DNA of 52,653 nucleotides, taken from positions 1 through 52,653 of the forward strand of contig JADEXK010000042.1 of NCBI GenBank assembly GCA_015207155.1, read 5' to 3'. Of the stretch, positions 35,601 to 45,900 are shown piece after piece. Source of the stretch: Nostocales cyanobacterium LEGE 11386 (GTDB lineage: Bacteria; Cyanobacteriota; Cyanobacteriia; Cyanobacteriales; Nostocaceae). The notes beneath the pieces are model-generated. The model was not told where the DNA came from. It saw only the letters and a program-made list of their open reading frames with translations, and did not search any database. The position numbers and the translations under genes are program-made. Position 1 is the stretch's first letter. Each line of letters opens with the position of its first letter.

Positions 35601-37303
35601 TAACAGGTAAATTTGTTGCTCCCCGCAATCCTATAGAAGAAGCGATCGCTAACATTTGGGCTGGGGTACTCAAGCTCCCAAGAGTGGGAATTTATGACAA
35701 TTTTTTTGCGTTGGGTGGAGATTCCATTATCAGTATTCAAATCATCGCCAGGCTCAATCAAGCTGGTTTGCAACTCACACCCAAGCAATTGTTTGAATAT
35801 CCTACTGTTGCTGAATTAGCTGCCGTTGCTAGTAGCATCTCAGATGTAAAAGCTGAACAAACAACAGTGACAGGTTCGGTTCTTCTCACACCAATTCAAC
35901 ACTGGTTCTTTGAACAGAATTTATGTGAACTACATCATTGGAATCAAAGTTTATTACTAGAAGTACCGCCAAACATTGACCCAGCTTTATTAGAACAAGC
36001 ATTACAGTATGTGCAACAACATCATGATGCTTTGCGACTACAATTTTTTCAGCAAGAGTCTATTTGGCAGCAATTTAATGCTGGAATTGAGCAAGTTGAA
36101 AAAATCACTCTGACATATGAAGATTTAACAGCAATACCCACTACACAACAAGAAGATACCCTACAAGTTAGAGCTTGTGAATTACAAGCCAGCTTGAATT
36201 TAGCGGCGGGTTTGTTGATGCGGGTGGCGTTGTTTGACTTAGGACAAAACCGGGCGAAACGTCTATTAATAGTCATTCATCATTTAGCTGTAGATGGTAT
36301 TTCTTGGCGAGTTTTACTAGAAGACCTCCAGCAAGCTTATCAGCAACTCGACCAAAAACAGGTAGTTCAGTTACCGTTGAAAACAACTTCTTTTAAACAT
36401 TGGTCTGAGTTTTTATATGAGTATGCTCAGTCGTCTGAACTACAATCAGAAATACCATATTGGCTCAAAGCGTCTTCTCAATTGATTTCCCCTCTGCCAA
36501 TTGATTATCCTGGCGGTGCTAACACAGTAGAATTGGCTAATCAAGTCTTAGTTTCCCTAAGTGTTGCAGAAACTAAAGCCTTATTACAAGATTTACCAGC
36601 CGCTTATCATACTCAAATTAATGATGTCCTCCTCACTGCATTAGTACAAACCTTTAGCCAATGGACAGGACAAGGCTCTTTACTTGTAGATTTAGAAGGA
36701 CATGGTAGAGAGTCTATCAACAACGATATTAACCTCACACGAACGGTTGGTTGGTTCACAAGTATTTTCCCCATAGTACTAACCTTAGAGGGAACTTCCC
36801 AGCCTATAGAAGCACTCCAAGCTATTAAAGAGCAACTTCAGAATATTCCCAATCACGGTATTGGCTACGGAGTGTTGCGCTACCTCAGTCAGAATCCCCT
36901 AGTAACAGCACAACTACAAAGCCTTCCTCAAGCTCAAGTGCGATTCAACTACCTAAGTCAGCTTGATCAAATATTACCTGAATCATCACTGTTTAAACAT
37001 ATTAAGCAAACTGTTGGTCATAGCCGTAGCTTGCGAAGTAATCGACGCTATCTCATAGATATTAATGGCTTTGTACTGGGGGGACAGCTACAAATGGAGT
37101 GGACATACAGTGAACAAATACATCACAGAAACACTATCAAACAGCTAGCTCAAGGGTTCATTGAAAGATTGCGATCGCTCCTAATTTATTCTCAATCTGC
37201 CACATCTTTTAGTTTAAAATCTTCTGACTTTCCCGAAGCTAATTTAACTCAACAAGATTTAGAACAGTTCCTCGCCAAAATCAATCGAGGTAGTAACAAA
37301 TGA
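32678..37303 (+). CDS. NRPS module: interface (inactive C-like)-A(Asp)-PCP-E
   Basis: The start is ATG 32678 with GAGG six bases upstream (the frame is open from 32639 and would overlap the hydroxylase); 1541 residues. Domain 1 (12-440) has a C-domain fold (YQLSPQQKHLWLLQQQ), but the HHxxxDG position reads VPAIYAD (near 144), so it cannot condense. This fits the interface domains that recruit beta-hydroxylases. A domain 465-965: TSGSTGKPKGVAVEHQQ; hand-read code DLTKIGHVGK against Asp DLTKVGHIGK. PCP has FFALGGDSIIS (near 1013). The epimerisation domain (1065-1500) has HHLAVDGISWRVL and VRFNYLSQLDQ. Condensation onto this PCP must come from the C domain ending the starter protein. Predicted product unit: D-configured beta-hydroxy-Asp. 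It overlaps the next gene (ATGA). Confidence 0.94.
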   Translation: MQSNSTTTINGYQLSPQQKHLWLLQQQAETNQPYWVQCAVLITGNINYPILEAALHKIVVKHEIFRTSFQTLNGMDIPLQVIHDESKYSINYYNFAELEEEKQNLEIQKLFQQNNSYIFDWRNANSLNICLINLLSNKHILLIAVPAIYADVLSIHNLVGEISETYTACLNQQELSRQPLQYADIAAWQNELFESEDGQLAKKYWHQKDIYNLVISKLPYEKHSTDRLVFQLKIISVKFGNDTVTNIQKLATNHAVGISTILLACWQILLWRLTGQSQINIATCYDGRNYEELQPVIGLLAKYIPVGVSLNKKNNFTETIKLLESNITEAYQWQDAFNWEEIINKKEQGQELSFLPFAFDFNSQFPKYSAGDVLFSIYQQYACIDKFKIKLSCQAGDDSLIAEFHYDENLFDQEDIESLARQWQTLLSSAINHPEIAISQLEILPSRERQKVLVDFNLTQTNYPDYQCIHQLFEQQAARTPNNSAVVFEDQQLTYAELNTRANQIAYHLKTLGVGAETIVALCVERSWEMCVGLLGILKAGGAYLPLDPLLPNERLAYMLADAGSTVILTQQHLASLFCQQTRPIVCLDGELEAIASPEINPHCQVTPENLVYVIYTSGSTGKPKGVAVEHQQLLNYVQSMVEKLDLPVGSNFATVSTFAADLGNTVIFPALCTGGCLHIISQERATNPEALIEYSDRYPIDCLKIVPSHLNALLSASQPKKILPQKRLILGGEALSKNLVATLRQYTQECQIINHYGPSETTVGVSTYTLSPEHEQTSDTVPIGRPLANTQIYILDEHLQPVPIGVCGELYIGGNNLARGYINHPELTDEKFIRNPFKNPQLESERLYKTGDLGRYLPDGNIEFLGRADQQVKIRGFRIEIAEIESALQEYDGIKENTVLARSDESGKQRLVAYFVPHQESEVVVNDLSDFLKTRLPDYMIPSAFVQLQAFPLTPNGKINYQALPAPESVNPGITGKFVAPRNPIEEAIANIWAGVLKLPRVGIYDNFFALGGDSIISIQIIARLNQAGLQLTPKQLFEYPTVAELAAVASSISDVKAEQTTVTGSVLLTPIQHWFFEQNLCELHHWNQSLLLEVPPNIDPALLEQALQYVQQHHDALRLQFFQQESIWQQFNAGIEQVEKITLTYEDLTAIPTTQQEDTLQVRACELQASLNLAAGLLMRVALFDLGQNRAKRLLIVIHHLAVDGISWRVLLEDLQQAYQQLDQKQVVQLPLKTTSFKHWSEFLYEYAQSSELQSEIPYWLKASSQLISPLPIDYPGGANTVELANQVLVSLSVAETKALLQDLPAAYHTQINDVLLTALVQTFSQWTGQGSLLVDLEGHGRESINNDINLTRTVGWFTSIFPIVLTLEGTSQPIEALQAIKEQLQNIPNHGIGYGVLRYLSQNPLVTAQLQSLPQAQVRFNYLSQLDQILPESSLFKHIKQTVGHSRSLRSNRRYLIDINGFVLGGQLQMEWTYSEQIHHRNTIKQLAQGFIERLRSLLIYSQSATSFSLKSSDFPEANLTQQDLEQFLAKINRGSNK

Positions 37304-38700
37304 ACACCGAAAATATTCAAGATATCTATGAACTTTCACCTGTACAAAAGGGCATTTTATTCCACAGTTTGTATACTCCTGAGTTAGGACTTTATTTCAT
37401 TCAATATACTTATAAAGTCAGTGGTAATCTGAATATTTCTGCCTTAGAACAAGCTTGGCAGGTAGTAGCAGCTAAACATACAATTTTGCGTACTAGCTTC
37501 TATTGGCAAGAGATTGATAAACCACTACAAGTTGTACATCAACAAGTTAAAGTACCTCTAGAGCAGCAAGATTGGCGGGGAATCGATGCTGTTGAACAGG
37601 CCAAGCGTTTGCAAGATTTTTTAGTCAGCGATCGTCAACGCGGCTTTGATGTCTCTCAAGCTCCACTCATACGTATTACTGTAATTCAATTAGCAGATAA
37701 AGTTTACGAAATTGTTTGGAGTAAACATCATCTAATTTTAGATGGTTGGTCAGCGCCGATAGTAACTATGGGATTTTTTCAAACATACAAAGCTCTTTGT
37801 CAAGGTCAAGATATTTCTTTATCACCCAGTCGCCCTTTCAAAGACTACATTACTTGGCTACGAAAGCAGGACTTATCTCAAGCCGAAGCATTCTGGCGCA
37901 AGTTATTGAAGGGAGTAAAAGCACCCACACCTCTAAATAACCTTAAGGTGACGAATTTGTCTGCACAAGCAGAAAAATATGATGAGCAACAAATCAAGCT
38001 ATCGACAGCAACAACAGCAACATTACAAGCTTTCGCACGCCAACATCAACTAACGCTAAACACTATATTTCAAGGAGCGTGGGCTATCCTGTTGGGTCGT
38101 TACAGTTGTCAACAGGAAGTTGTTTATGGTTGTGGTGTTTCTGGTCGTCCGGTCGATTTATTAGGAGTCGAGTCAATGGTGGGTGTATTTATCAACACCT
38201 TGCCTATTTGTATCAAGTTAAACTCTGAGCAATTTCTCTTAGAATTCTTGCAGCAACTTCAAGCACAACAAATTGAAATGCGCCAGTATGAGTACAGCCC
38301 ACTGGTAGATGTTAAAGGATGGAGCGCAGTACCACGAAACTTGCCTTTGTTTGAGAGCATTGTGGTATTTGAAAACTACCCAGTGCCACAGATTGTGCAA
38401 AATCATGAAGATGATCTAAACATCCTAGAATTTAAGGGTTTTTACAAAACTAACTACCTCTTAAATGTCATTGGTTATCCAGGATCAGAATTAGTAATTG
38501 GCATTAATTATGATTGCCAACACTTTGATGTTGCCACAATTACCGGAATTCTGAAAGATTTTGAAATACTTTTAACAGGTATAGCAAATAATCCTCATTT
38601 ACAACTCAAAAACTTGTCTTTGTTGACAGAAGAGCAACAAAAAATTGCCTCAATATTAGAGCAAGAAATTTCATTTAATTTAGCTGTTAATTGTTCATGA
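37300..38700 (+). CDS. Free-standing condensation domain (DCL-like)
   Basis: The 466-residue protein consists of one complete C domain. It starts IYELSPVQKGILFHSLY, the form found in C domains that follow epimerisation domains. Active site is SKHHLILDGWSAPIV (intact HHxxxDG, near 147). YGCGVSGRPVDL and VGVFINTLPICI follow. The start ATG overlaps the TGA of the interface-A-PCP-E gene, with GAGG nine bases upstream. Because that protein ends in an E domain and the next NRPS (40129-42894) lacks the catalytic half of its own C domain, this protein most likely joins the D-hydroxy-Asp intermediate to the next residue in trans. No carrier or A domain is fused to it. Confidence 0.92.
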   Translation: MNTENIQDIYELSPVQKGILFHSLYTPELGLYFIQYTYKVSGNLNISALEQAWQVVAAKHTILRTSFYWQEIDKPLQVVHQQVKVPLEQQDWRGIDAVEQAKRLQDFLVSDRQRGFDVSQAPLIRITVIQLADKVYEIVWSKHHLILDGWSAPIVTMGFFQTYKALCQGQDISLSPSRPFKDYITWLRKQDLSQAEAFWRKLLKGVKAPTPLNNLKVTNLSAQAEKYDEQQIKLSTATTATLQAFARQHQLTLNTIFQGAWAILLGRYSCQQEVVYGCGVSGRPVDLLGVESMVGVFINTLPICIKLNSEQFLLEFLQQLQAQQIEMRQYEYSPLVDVKGWSAVPRNLPLFESIVVFENYPVPQIVQNHEDDLNILEFKGFYKTNYLLNVIGYPGSELVIGINYDCQHFDVATITGILKDFEILLTGIANNPHLQLKNLSLLTEEQQKIASILEQEISFNLAVNCS

Positions 38701-38745
38701 ATTTATCTCTACAAATCAAATCAGTTAATTAAACTAGAGGAAATT

Positions 38746-40029
38746 ATGAGTTTTACCCACACTGAACCAGAAAATAAAAATATAAATATCTTTGAAGAAC
38801 GTGAATCAAACGTTAGGAGTTACTGTCGTAGTTTTCCTGATATATTCCATCGGGCTAAAGGCGCTTTATTATATTCCACTTCTGGTCAGGAGTATATCGA
38901 TTTTTTAGCAGGTGCTGGCGCTCTCAATTATGGACATAATAATGACTACATCAAAGCTAAAGTACTTTCATATTTAGATTCAGATGCCATTACTCATGGT
39001 TTAGATCTATATACCACCGCCAAGCAAAATTTTCTAGAAAAGTTTTCGCAGTCAATCTTAATACCAAAAAATTTAGATTATCACATCCAGTTTTGCGGCC
39101 CAACAGGAACTAATGCTGTAGAAGCAGCTTTAAAATTAGCCAAAAAAATTAAAAAACGCTCTGGAATATTCTCTTTCATGGGAGCCTATCATGGAATGAC
39201 ATTAGGTAGTTTATCTATAAGTGGTAATACAAGCGTGAGATTAGGTTTAAATTTAGCATCTAATAATGTTAACTTTATGCCTTATCCCTATGAATTTATG
39301 GACAGCTTTGATACAATCCAATTTATGGAAACAGTATTAACTGATGTCAATTCAGGAATTGAAAAACCTGCTGCCATAATTTTTGAAACAGTCCAAGCTG
39401 AAGGCGGAATTATAGTTGCACCTATTGAGTGGATGCAAAGACTCCGCAAATTGTGTGACGAACATGATATTTTATTGATTTGCGATGATATTCAAGTAGG
39501 CTGTGGACGTACTGGCTCTTTCTTTTCTTTTGAAAGAGCAGGTATAGTTCCCGATATGGTAGTACTCTCAAAATCTATCAGTGGTTATGGTTTTCCTATG
39601 TCGCTATTGCTGATTAAGCCAGAATTAGACGCTTGGGAACCTGGTGAACATACAGGTACTTTTAGAGGAAACCAATTAGCCTTTGTTGGCGGAACAGCTG
39701 CTTTAGAATATCGAGAAATTATAAATATTGAGCAAGATGTGAAAATTAAGGAATTTTTCTTGAAAAGTTTCTTATATGAGGAAATAGCACCGATTAATGA
39801 CAATATCAAAATCCGTGGTATCGGCATGATTTGGGGAATTGATCTGGCTAATTTTGGTGGTTCTAGTTTTGCCAAAGAAATAACATCACGCTGTTTTCAA
39901 CAGGGGTTAATAGTTGAAAGAGTAGGTAGAAATGACACAGTAATTAAAATTTTGCCTCCTTTGACTATTGAGATGTCAACCTTACAGCAAGGTTGTCAAA
40001 TTCTCAAAAAAGCTTGTGAGTATGTTTAA
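38746..40029 (+). CDS. Diaminobutyrate--2-oxoglutarate aminotransferase (class III, PLP)
   Basis: 427 residues, ATG after a good AGAGGAA site. Class III aminotransferase layout: FCGPTGTNAVEAALKLAKK (phosphate-binding), YHGMTLGSLSISG, PAAIIFETVQAEGGIIVAP, LLICDDIQVGCGRTGSFFSF (the Asp that pairs with the PLP pyridine) and the Schiff-base Lys in VVLSKSISGYG, then HTGTFRGNQLA. This matches EctB/DABA aminotransferases, which turn aspartate semialdehyde and glutamate into L-2,4-diaminobutyrate. It directly precedes an NRPS whose A code is consistent with a diamino acid, so it likely supplies that building block. Confidence 0.9.
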   Translation: MSFTHTEPENKNINIFEERESNVRSYCRSFPDIFHRAKGALLYSTSGQEYIDFLAGAGALNYGHNNDYIKAKVLSYLDSDAITHGLDLYTTAKQNFLEKFSQSILIPKNLDYHIQFCGPTGTNAVEAALKLAKKIKKRSGIFSFMGAYHGMTLGSLSISGNTSVRLGLNLASNNVNFMPYPYEFMDSFDTIQFMETVLTDVNSGIEKPAAIIFETVQAEGGIIVAPIEWMQRLRKLCDEHDILLICDDIQVGCGRTGSFFSFERAGIVPDMVVLSKSISGYGFPMSLLLIKPELDAWEPGEHTGTFRGNQLAFVGGTAALEYREIINIEQDVKIKEFFLKSFLYEEIAPINDNIKIRGIGMIWGIDLANFGGSSFAKEITSRCFQQGLIVERVGRNDTVIKILPPLTIEMSTLQQGCQILKKACEYV

Positions 40030-40056
40030 AAAGAGAATTAAGTAATTTTTCAAAAC

Positions 40057-40092
40057 AGCAATCCTCACCTATTAAAAATCTTTAGGATTGCT
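40057..40092 (+). promoter_or_regulatory. Intergenic hairpin between aminotransferase and NRPS genes
   Basis: AGCAATCCT (40057-40065) pairs perfectly with AGGATTGCT (40084-40092) across an 18-base AT-rich loop. No U-run follows, so it is not a classical terminator. It could stabilise or process the operon mRNA; the 99-base gap is one of the largest inside the biosynthetic operon. Confidence 0.35.
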
Positions 40093-40128
40093 TGACACTG
40101 CAATTTATTTAATGGATATCTAGATATA

Positions 40129-42894
40129 ATGGCTAACCAAATTGGATATATTTCAAATAAAATAACTCCAGAAGAACTATTTTCTCAAAAAATATATTGG
40201 TTAAACCAATTATCTTTAGAGATACCAGAAACTAATTTTATTACTGATTATGTCAGACCAATTAAATCAACTGGTAGAAATCAGCATATTGAATTTGAAT
40301 TACCGCAGGATCTATCTCAATCTCTCATCAATTTAGCTAATAATTCTTACTTGTCAATATATGTTGTACTATTGGCAGTATTAAATACATTATTATCTAA
40401 ATATACTGGCAACAACCAAATAATTGTAGGCTCACCTGTTCCTAAACACCAAGCTAATGAAAATTTGGTGAATCAAATACTTCCTGTACACTTTCATCTA
40501 GAGAAGACATTAACTTTTACTGACTTAATTTTTCAAACAAAACAAACTTTAATAGATGCATATAGCCATCCAAATTATCATCCAGAAGAGATACTAAATT
40601 TATTAAATATTCCTCAAAATGTAAATCGCCATCCGATTTTTGATATTGTTTTTTTACTAGAAAATATTCATGACAATTATTATCTCAACAATTGCCAAAA
40701 TGATATAACGTTTTCTTTTTTGGTAACCGAGAATGTAATTAAAGGTAAAGTAGAATATAAAGACCAGTTATTTCGAGACAAAAGCATAAAATTAATAATC
40801 GAATCTTACTCGCAAATTCTCACCCAAATTTGTCAAAATCCTCACCAAAAAATCTCAGATATTTCTTGCATTACACCCACACAGCAACAGCAATTATTAA
40901 CTGAGTTTAACAATAATCTGAAAAGTTTTCCTGTAGACAAGTCCTTACATCAGTTATTTGCAGACCAGGTGCAACGGACACCCAATCACACGGCTGTTAT
41001 TTGTGGAGATAATCAGTTCACTTATCAACAGTTAAACGAAAAAGCTAACCAATTAGCAAGATTATTATGCAGTTGTGGAGTCAAACCTGGAGAATTTATC
41101 GGCATTATTAAACAGCGAGATGTAAATTTTCTCATCGCTATACTCGCTATTTTGAAATCAGGCGGAGTTTATGTTCCTATCGATAGTACTTATCCGCCAG
41201 ATAGAATTAAATACATGGTGTCTAACAGTCAGGTCAAATTTCTCTTAACAGATTCTACTTGTGACTTGACTGAGTGTTTGTCAGATTGTCCTCAACTAAA
41301 GCACCTAATATTTTTAGATATTAACTCTGATAAGTCAACACTGCGCGGAATAGTTGATACGCAAATATATCACCTACTAGATTTTGCTAACTTAAGCCCA
41401 GAAAACTTAGAAATCAATGTTAGCGGTATTGACCCAGCTTACATGATTTATACATCCGGCTCAACAGGTTTACCCAAGGGAGCAATTATTAGACATGGTG
41501 GGGCTATTAATCATATTTATGCTCAGTTTGATGTTCTAGAATTAACTGAAGATTTGACTTTTTTACAAAGCGCTCCGGCTTCTTCAGATATTTCTGTTTG
41601 GCAGTTTCTTGCCCCTCTATTGATTGGTGGTAAAACTATTATTATTGATACTGCAACTGTTTGTGACCCACAAAGATTATTTGAATGTATTCAATCACAA
41701 AAGATTACTATTATTGAATTAGTTCCAACTATTTTAACAAGTTTAATCAATTACGTTGGTAATTTATCCACTGATGCCAGATTACTACCACACCTAAAAT
41801 GGATGATGGTAACGGGGGAATCTGTTTCTGTAGAACTTGTAAATAAATGGCTAAAATTTTATCCACAAACTAAAGTAGTTAATGCTTATGGGCCTACAGA
41901 AGCTGCTGATGATATTACCCAATTAATCATTGACCATCCTTTACCAGAAAATTTATGTACAGTCCCCATTGGTAAACCTTTAGCCAACCTCAATCTATAT
42001 ATTCTTGACTCACAAATGCAGTTGTTACCAATTGGTTTTCCTGGAGAAATTTGTGTATCAGGATTTGGAGTTGGCTTGGGGTATTGGCAAAATCAAATAA
42101 GTACTAAATCAAGTTTTATTCCGAACCCATTTATCAATTATGCCAAAGCTTTACCTGGAACTAACACTGATTTTATTTATAAAACTGGAGATTTGGGAAG
42201 ATGGTTACCTGATGGTAATATCGAGTTTTTAGGACGCATCGACCACCAAGTCAAAATTCGCGGTTTTCGGATTGAATTAGGTGAAATTGAAACACTACTA
42301 AATCAGCATCCTGCTGTGGATGATTGTGTGGTTGTGACTCACAAGGAAGCACAAGGAAACCTACAATTAGTCGCTTATGTAGTCGCCAATCACCAATCAG
42401 TTGTGAGTATCAGTGAATTACGTAATTTCTTGAAAGAAAAGTTACCTGACTACATGGTTCCTGCTGCCTTTATGATGCTGGAAGCTCTACCGTTAGCACC
42501 AAGTGGTAAGGTAGACCGTAAAGCTTTGCCTCAGCCGGATCATCTTCGTCCTGAGTTAGAAAGTGCTTATGTAATGCCACAAACTGAGATAGAAAAGGTA
42601 ATTACTACTGTTTGGCAGAAAGCACTTAATGTTGAGAAAGTGGGTATTGAAGATAATTTCTTTGAGCTTGGCGGTCATTCTTTAATCATGCTGCAAATTT
42701 ATAGCCAATTGCGTGAATTATTACCAAAGAAATTATCCCTGATGGAAATGTTTAAATATCCCACAGTCAGTACTTTAGCTAAATTTTTAAGCGAGGAAAG
42801 CAATTCAGATTTTATTCGAGAAAATGATGAGTCTAGTAAAAAAATAGCCGCAGGTAAACAGAGACTAAAACAACGATTACAACAAAAAAAATAA
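40129..42894 (+). CDS. NRPS module with half condensation domain: partial C-A(diamino acid, Dab-like)-PCP
   Basis: The 921-residue protein begins in the middle of a C domain (FSQKIYWLNQLSLEIPETNF; IIVGSPVPKHQ), so only the C-terminal lobe is present and HHxxxDG is absent. A domain 270-800: YTSGSTGLPKGAIIRHGG, YGPTEAADDI, YKTGDLGRWLPDGNIEFLGR. The hand-read code is DIWEMTADDK, with Glu at 278 and two Asp at 330/331, suiting a second amino group; similar codes are reported for Dab, as far as I recall. PCP has FFELGGHSLIM (Ser near 851); a Lys-rich tail follows (KQRLKQRLQQKK), which may dock on the PKS. It sits between the Dab aminotransferase and the PKS. Condensation probably comes from the free C domain at 37300-38700. 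Confidence 0.92.
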   Translation: MANQIGYISNKITPEELFSQKIYWLNQLSLEIPETNFITDYVRPIKSTGRNQHIEFELPQDLSQSLINLANNSYLSIYVVLLAVLNTLLSKYTGNNQIIVGSPVPKHQANENLVNQILPVHFHLEKTLTFTDLIFQTKQTLIDAYSHPNYHPEEILNLLNIPQNVNRHPIFDIVFLLENIHDNYYLNNCQNDITFSFLVTENVIKGKVEYKDQLFRDKSIKLIIESYSQILTQICQNPHQKISDISCITPTQQQQLLTEFNNNLKSFPVDKSLHQLFADQVQRTPNHTAVICGDNQFTYQQLNEKANQLARLLCSCGVKPGEFIGIIKQRDVNFLIAILAILKSGGVYVPIDSTYPPDRIKYMVSNSQVKFLLTDSTCDLTECLSDCPQLKHLIFLDINSDKSTLRGIVDTQIYHLLDFANLSPENLEINVSGIDPAYMIYTSGSTGLPKGAIIRHGGAINHIYAQFDVLELTEDLTFLQSAPASSDISVWQFLAPLLIGGKTIIIDTATVCDPQRLFECIQSQKITIIELVPTILTSLINYVGNLSTDARLLPHLKWMMVTGESVSVELVNKWLKFYPQTKVVNAYGPTEAADDITQLIIDHPLPENLCTVPIGKPLANLNLYILDSQMQLLPIGFPGEICVSGFGVGLGYWQNQISTKSSFIPNPFINYAKALPGTNTDFIYKTGDLGRWLPDGNIEFLGRIDHQVKIRGFRIELGEIETLLNQHPAVDDCVVVTHKEAQGNLQLVAYVVANHQSVVSISELRNFLKEKLPDYMVPAAFMMLEALPLAPSGKVDRKALPQPDHLRPELESAYVMPQTEIEKVITTVWQKALNVEKVGIEDNFFELGGHSLIMLQIYSQLRELLPKKLSLMEMFKYPTVSTLAKFLSEESNSDFIRENDESSKKIAAGKQRLKQRLQQKK

Positions 42895-42914
42895 ATATAT
42901 AACTCAGTTATCTT

Positions 42915-45900
42915 ATGAATGAATTTGTGAATACAAACAATCAATATAATGGTTTAGAAATAGCCATTATTGGCATGAGTGGTCTTTTCTCAGGAGCTAA
43001 AAATATTGATGAATTTTGGCAAAATCTGCGAGATGGATTAGAGTCAATTTCTTTTTTTAGCGAATATGAACTAGAAAAATTAGGGGTAGAACCTACAATA
43101 TTTCGTGCCCCGAACTATGTCAAAGCAAATGGCACAGTTCAAGATATAGAGTTATTTGATGCATCCTTCTTTGGCTTTAGTCCCAGAGAAGCTGAAATTA
43201 TGGACCCTCAACAACGCTTTCTATTAGAGTATGCATGGGAAGCACTGGAAAATGCTGGTTATATTTCAGACTTTTATAAAAATCAGATTGGTGTTTTTGC
43301 TGGTGCCAGCATCAATACTTACATATCGAACATTTATTCCCACCCTGACATTGTAGCCTCTGTAGATGGGTTCCAAATTTCTATTGCCAACGATCCAGAT
43401 TTTCTCAGTACTCGTGTATCCTACAAATTAAACTTACAAGGGCCTAGTTACACTGTACAAACTACCTGCTCAACTTCATTAGTTACCACACACTTGGCTT
43501 GTCAAAGTTTGCTTAGTGGTGAATGTGATATTGCTTTAGCTGGTGGTGTTTCTCTTTCCAAACAAGCAGGGTATTTTTATCAGGAGGGAGGAATTTACTC
43601 TCCTGATGGTCATTGTCGCGCCTTTGATGCTCAAGCTCAAGGAACTGTTAAAGGTAAAGGTCTAGGCTTGGTGGTGTTGAAACGCTTAGAAGATGCCTTA
43701 GCAGATGGAGACTGTATTCATGCGATTATTAAAGGCTCGGCTATTAATAATGATGGATCTGCCAAAGTCAGCTACTCTGCTCCGAGTATAGATGGTCAGG
43801 CAAAGGTGATTCAAGCGGCGCAGACTATGGCCGAGGTTGAACCCGAAACGATCGCCTATATCGAAGCACATGGAACCGGTACATCCTTGGGAGATCCGAT
43901 TGAAATCACAGCACTGACACAAGTCTTTAGTGCTAAAACTCAGAAAAAAAACTTTTGTGCGATCGGTTCAGTCAAAACCAATATTGGACATTTGGGCCCT
44001 GCAGCTGGTGTTGCTAGTCTGATCAAAACAGTTCTCGCCCTCAAACATAAACAAATCCCCCCCAGCTTACATTTTGAAAAACCCAATCCCCAGATAGATT
44101 TTGCCAATACTCCTTTTTACGTTAATACCAAACTGTCTGAGTGGAAAACCAACGGCATACCCCGACGCGCTGGTGTGAGTTCCTTCGGTTTTGGTGGAAC
44201 TAATGCCCATGTAATTCTGGAAGAAGCCCCAATAATTGAACCTTCTGGCCCTTCTCGTCCTGATCAATTGTTATTGCTCTCAGCTAAAACTATTACAGCC
44301 TTAGAAACTGCTACGGCTAATTTAGTTGCTCATATACAGCAACATACTGATTTGCAGTTAGCTGATATCGCCTACACGCTGGGGGTAGGTCGTCGGGCTT
44401 TTGCATACCGCCGCATGTTGGTCTGCCAAAACCTGGAAGATGCAGTACAGTCACTCAACTCTCTTGATGATCAACGAGTATTTACCCATTACCAAGAACC
44501 TTGTAATCGCCCTGTGGTATTTATGTTTTCTGGACAGGGCGCGCAGTATGTGAATATGGGGCAGGAACTATATCAGCGTGAATCGACTTTCACAAAGCAC
44601 GTCGATGACTGCTGTGAACTGCTTAAACCTCTTCTGGGAATAGATTTACGTACTGTACTTTATCCCAGTACAGAAACAGCCACAGCAGCTGCACAGCAAT
44701 TGCTACAGACTGCTATTACTCAGCCAGCGTTGTTTGTCATTGAGTATGCTCTGAGCCAACTGTGGATGAGTTGGGGAGTGCGTCCAGAAGTAATGATTGG
44801 TCACAGCATCGGGGAATATGTAGCCGCGTGTCTGGCTGGGGTTTTCTCTCTAGAAGATGCCTTAAAGCTAGTCGCAATCAGAGGAAAACTGATGCAGCAA
44901 TTACCCAAAGGCGCAATGCTTTCTGTACAAATGTCTGAACAACAAATCCAACCTTTGTTGAATCCAGAATTATCTTTGGCAGTCAGCAATAGTCCTTTAA
45001 ATTGTGTAATTTCCGGTACGACAGCAGCTATAGAAGAATTACAACAAAAGCTTTTAGATAAAGAAATCAAATATCGGAAGTTGCATACTTCTCACGCCTT
45101 TCATTCCCAGATGATGGAACCAATCATCAAACCATTTACCCAATTATTAGAAACAGTCAAACTCAATCCACCGAAAATTCCCTTTATATCTAATATTAGT
45201 GGGACTTGGATTACTGCCACTGAAGCAACAGATCCCAACTATTGGGCGCAGCATCTCAGACAAGCGGTACGCTTTAGTGAAGGTATAACTGAGTTACTCA
45301 AACAATCAGAGCGAATTTTATTGGAAGTAGGGCCAGGAAGGACGCTTAGTAGTTTAGCTAAACAACACCAAACAAATGAACAGGCGGTGCTAACTTCAAT
45401 GCGTCATCCGCAGGAGCAACAGTCAGATTTGGCATTTTTACTTCATACTATTGGTCGGCTGTGGCTGTTGGGAATTAAAGTTGATTGGCCTAGTTTTTAT
45501 GCTCATGAACATCGTCATCGTGTTCCTTTACCGACCTATCCTTTTGAGCGTCAGCGTTATTGGCTTGAAGCCAAATCTCAGACTGCTTTGACAAAACCAC
45601 AGGAAGAACTTGTAAACAAAAAGCCAGATATTGCGGACTGGTTCTATGTTCCTTGCTGGCAAGAATCTACATTAGTTGAGCTTAAACAAAAAGAATTGGC
45701 AGCACAAAATTCATGCTGGTTAATGTTTGTTGATAACTATGGAGTCGCAGCCACAATTGCTGAAAAACTCAGACAACAGAATCAAAATGTGATCACTGTA
45801 GAAGTGGGAAAACAATTTGCTCAACTCAATGACTTTGCATTTATAATTGATCCCCAACAACGAGATGATTATAATATCTTGCTGCAAACCCTACAAACGC

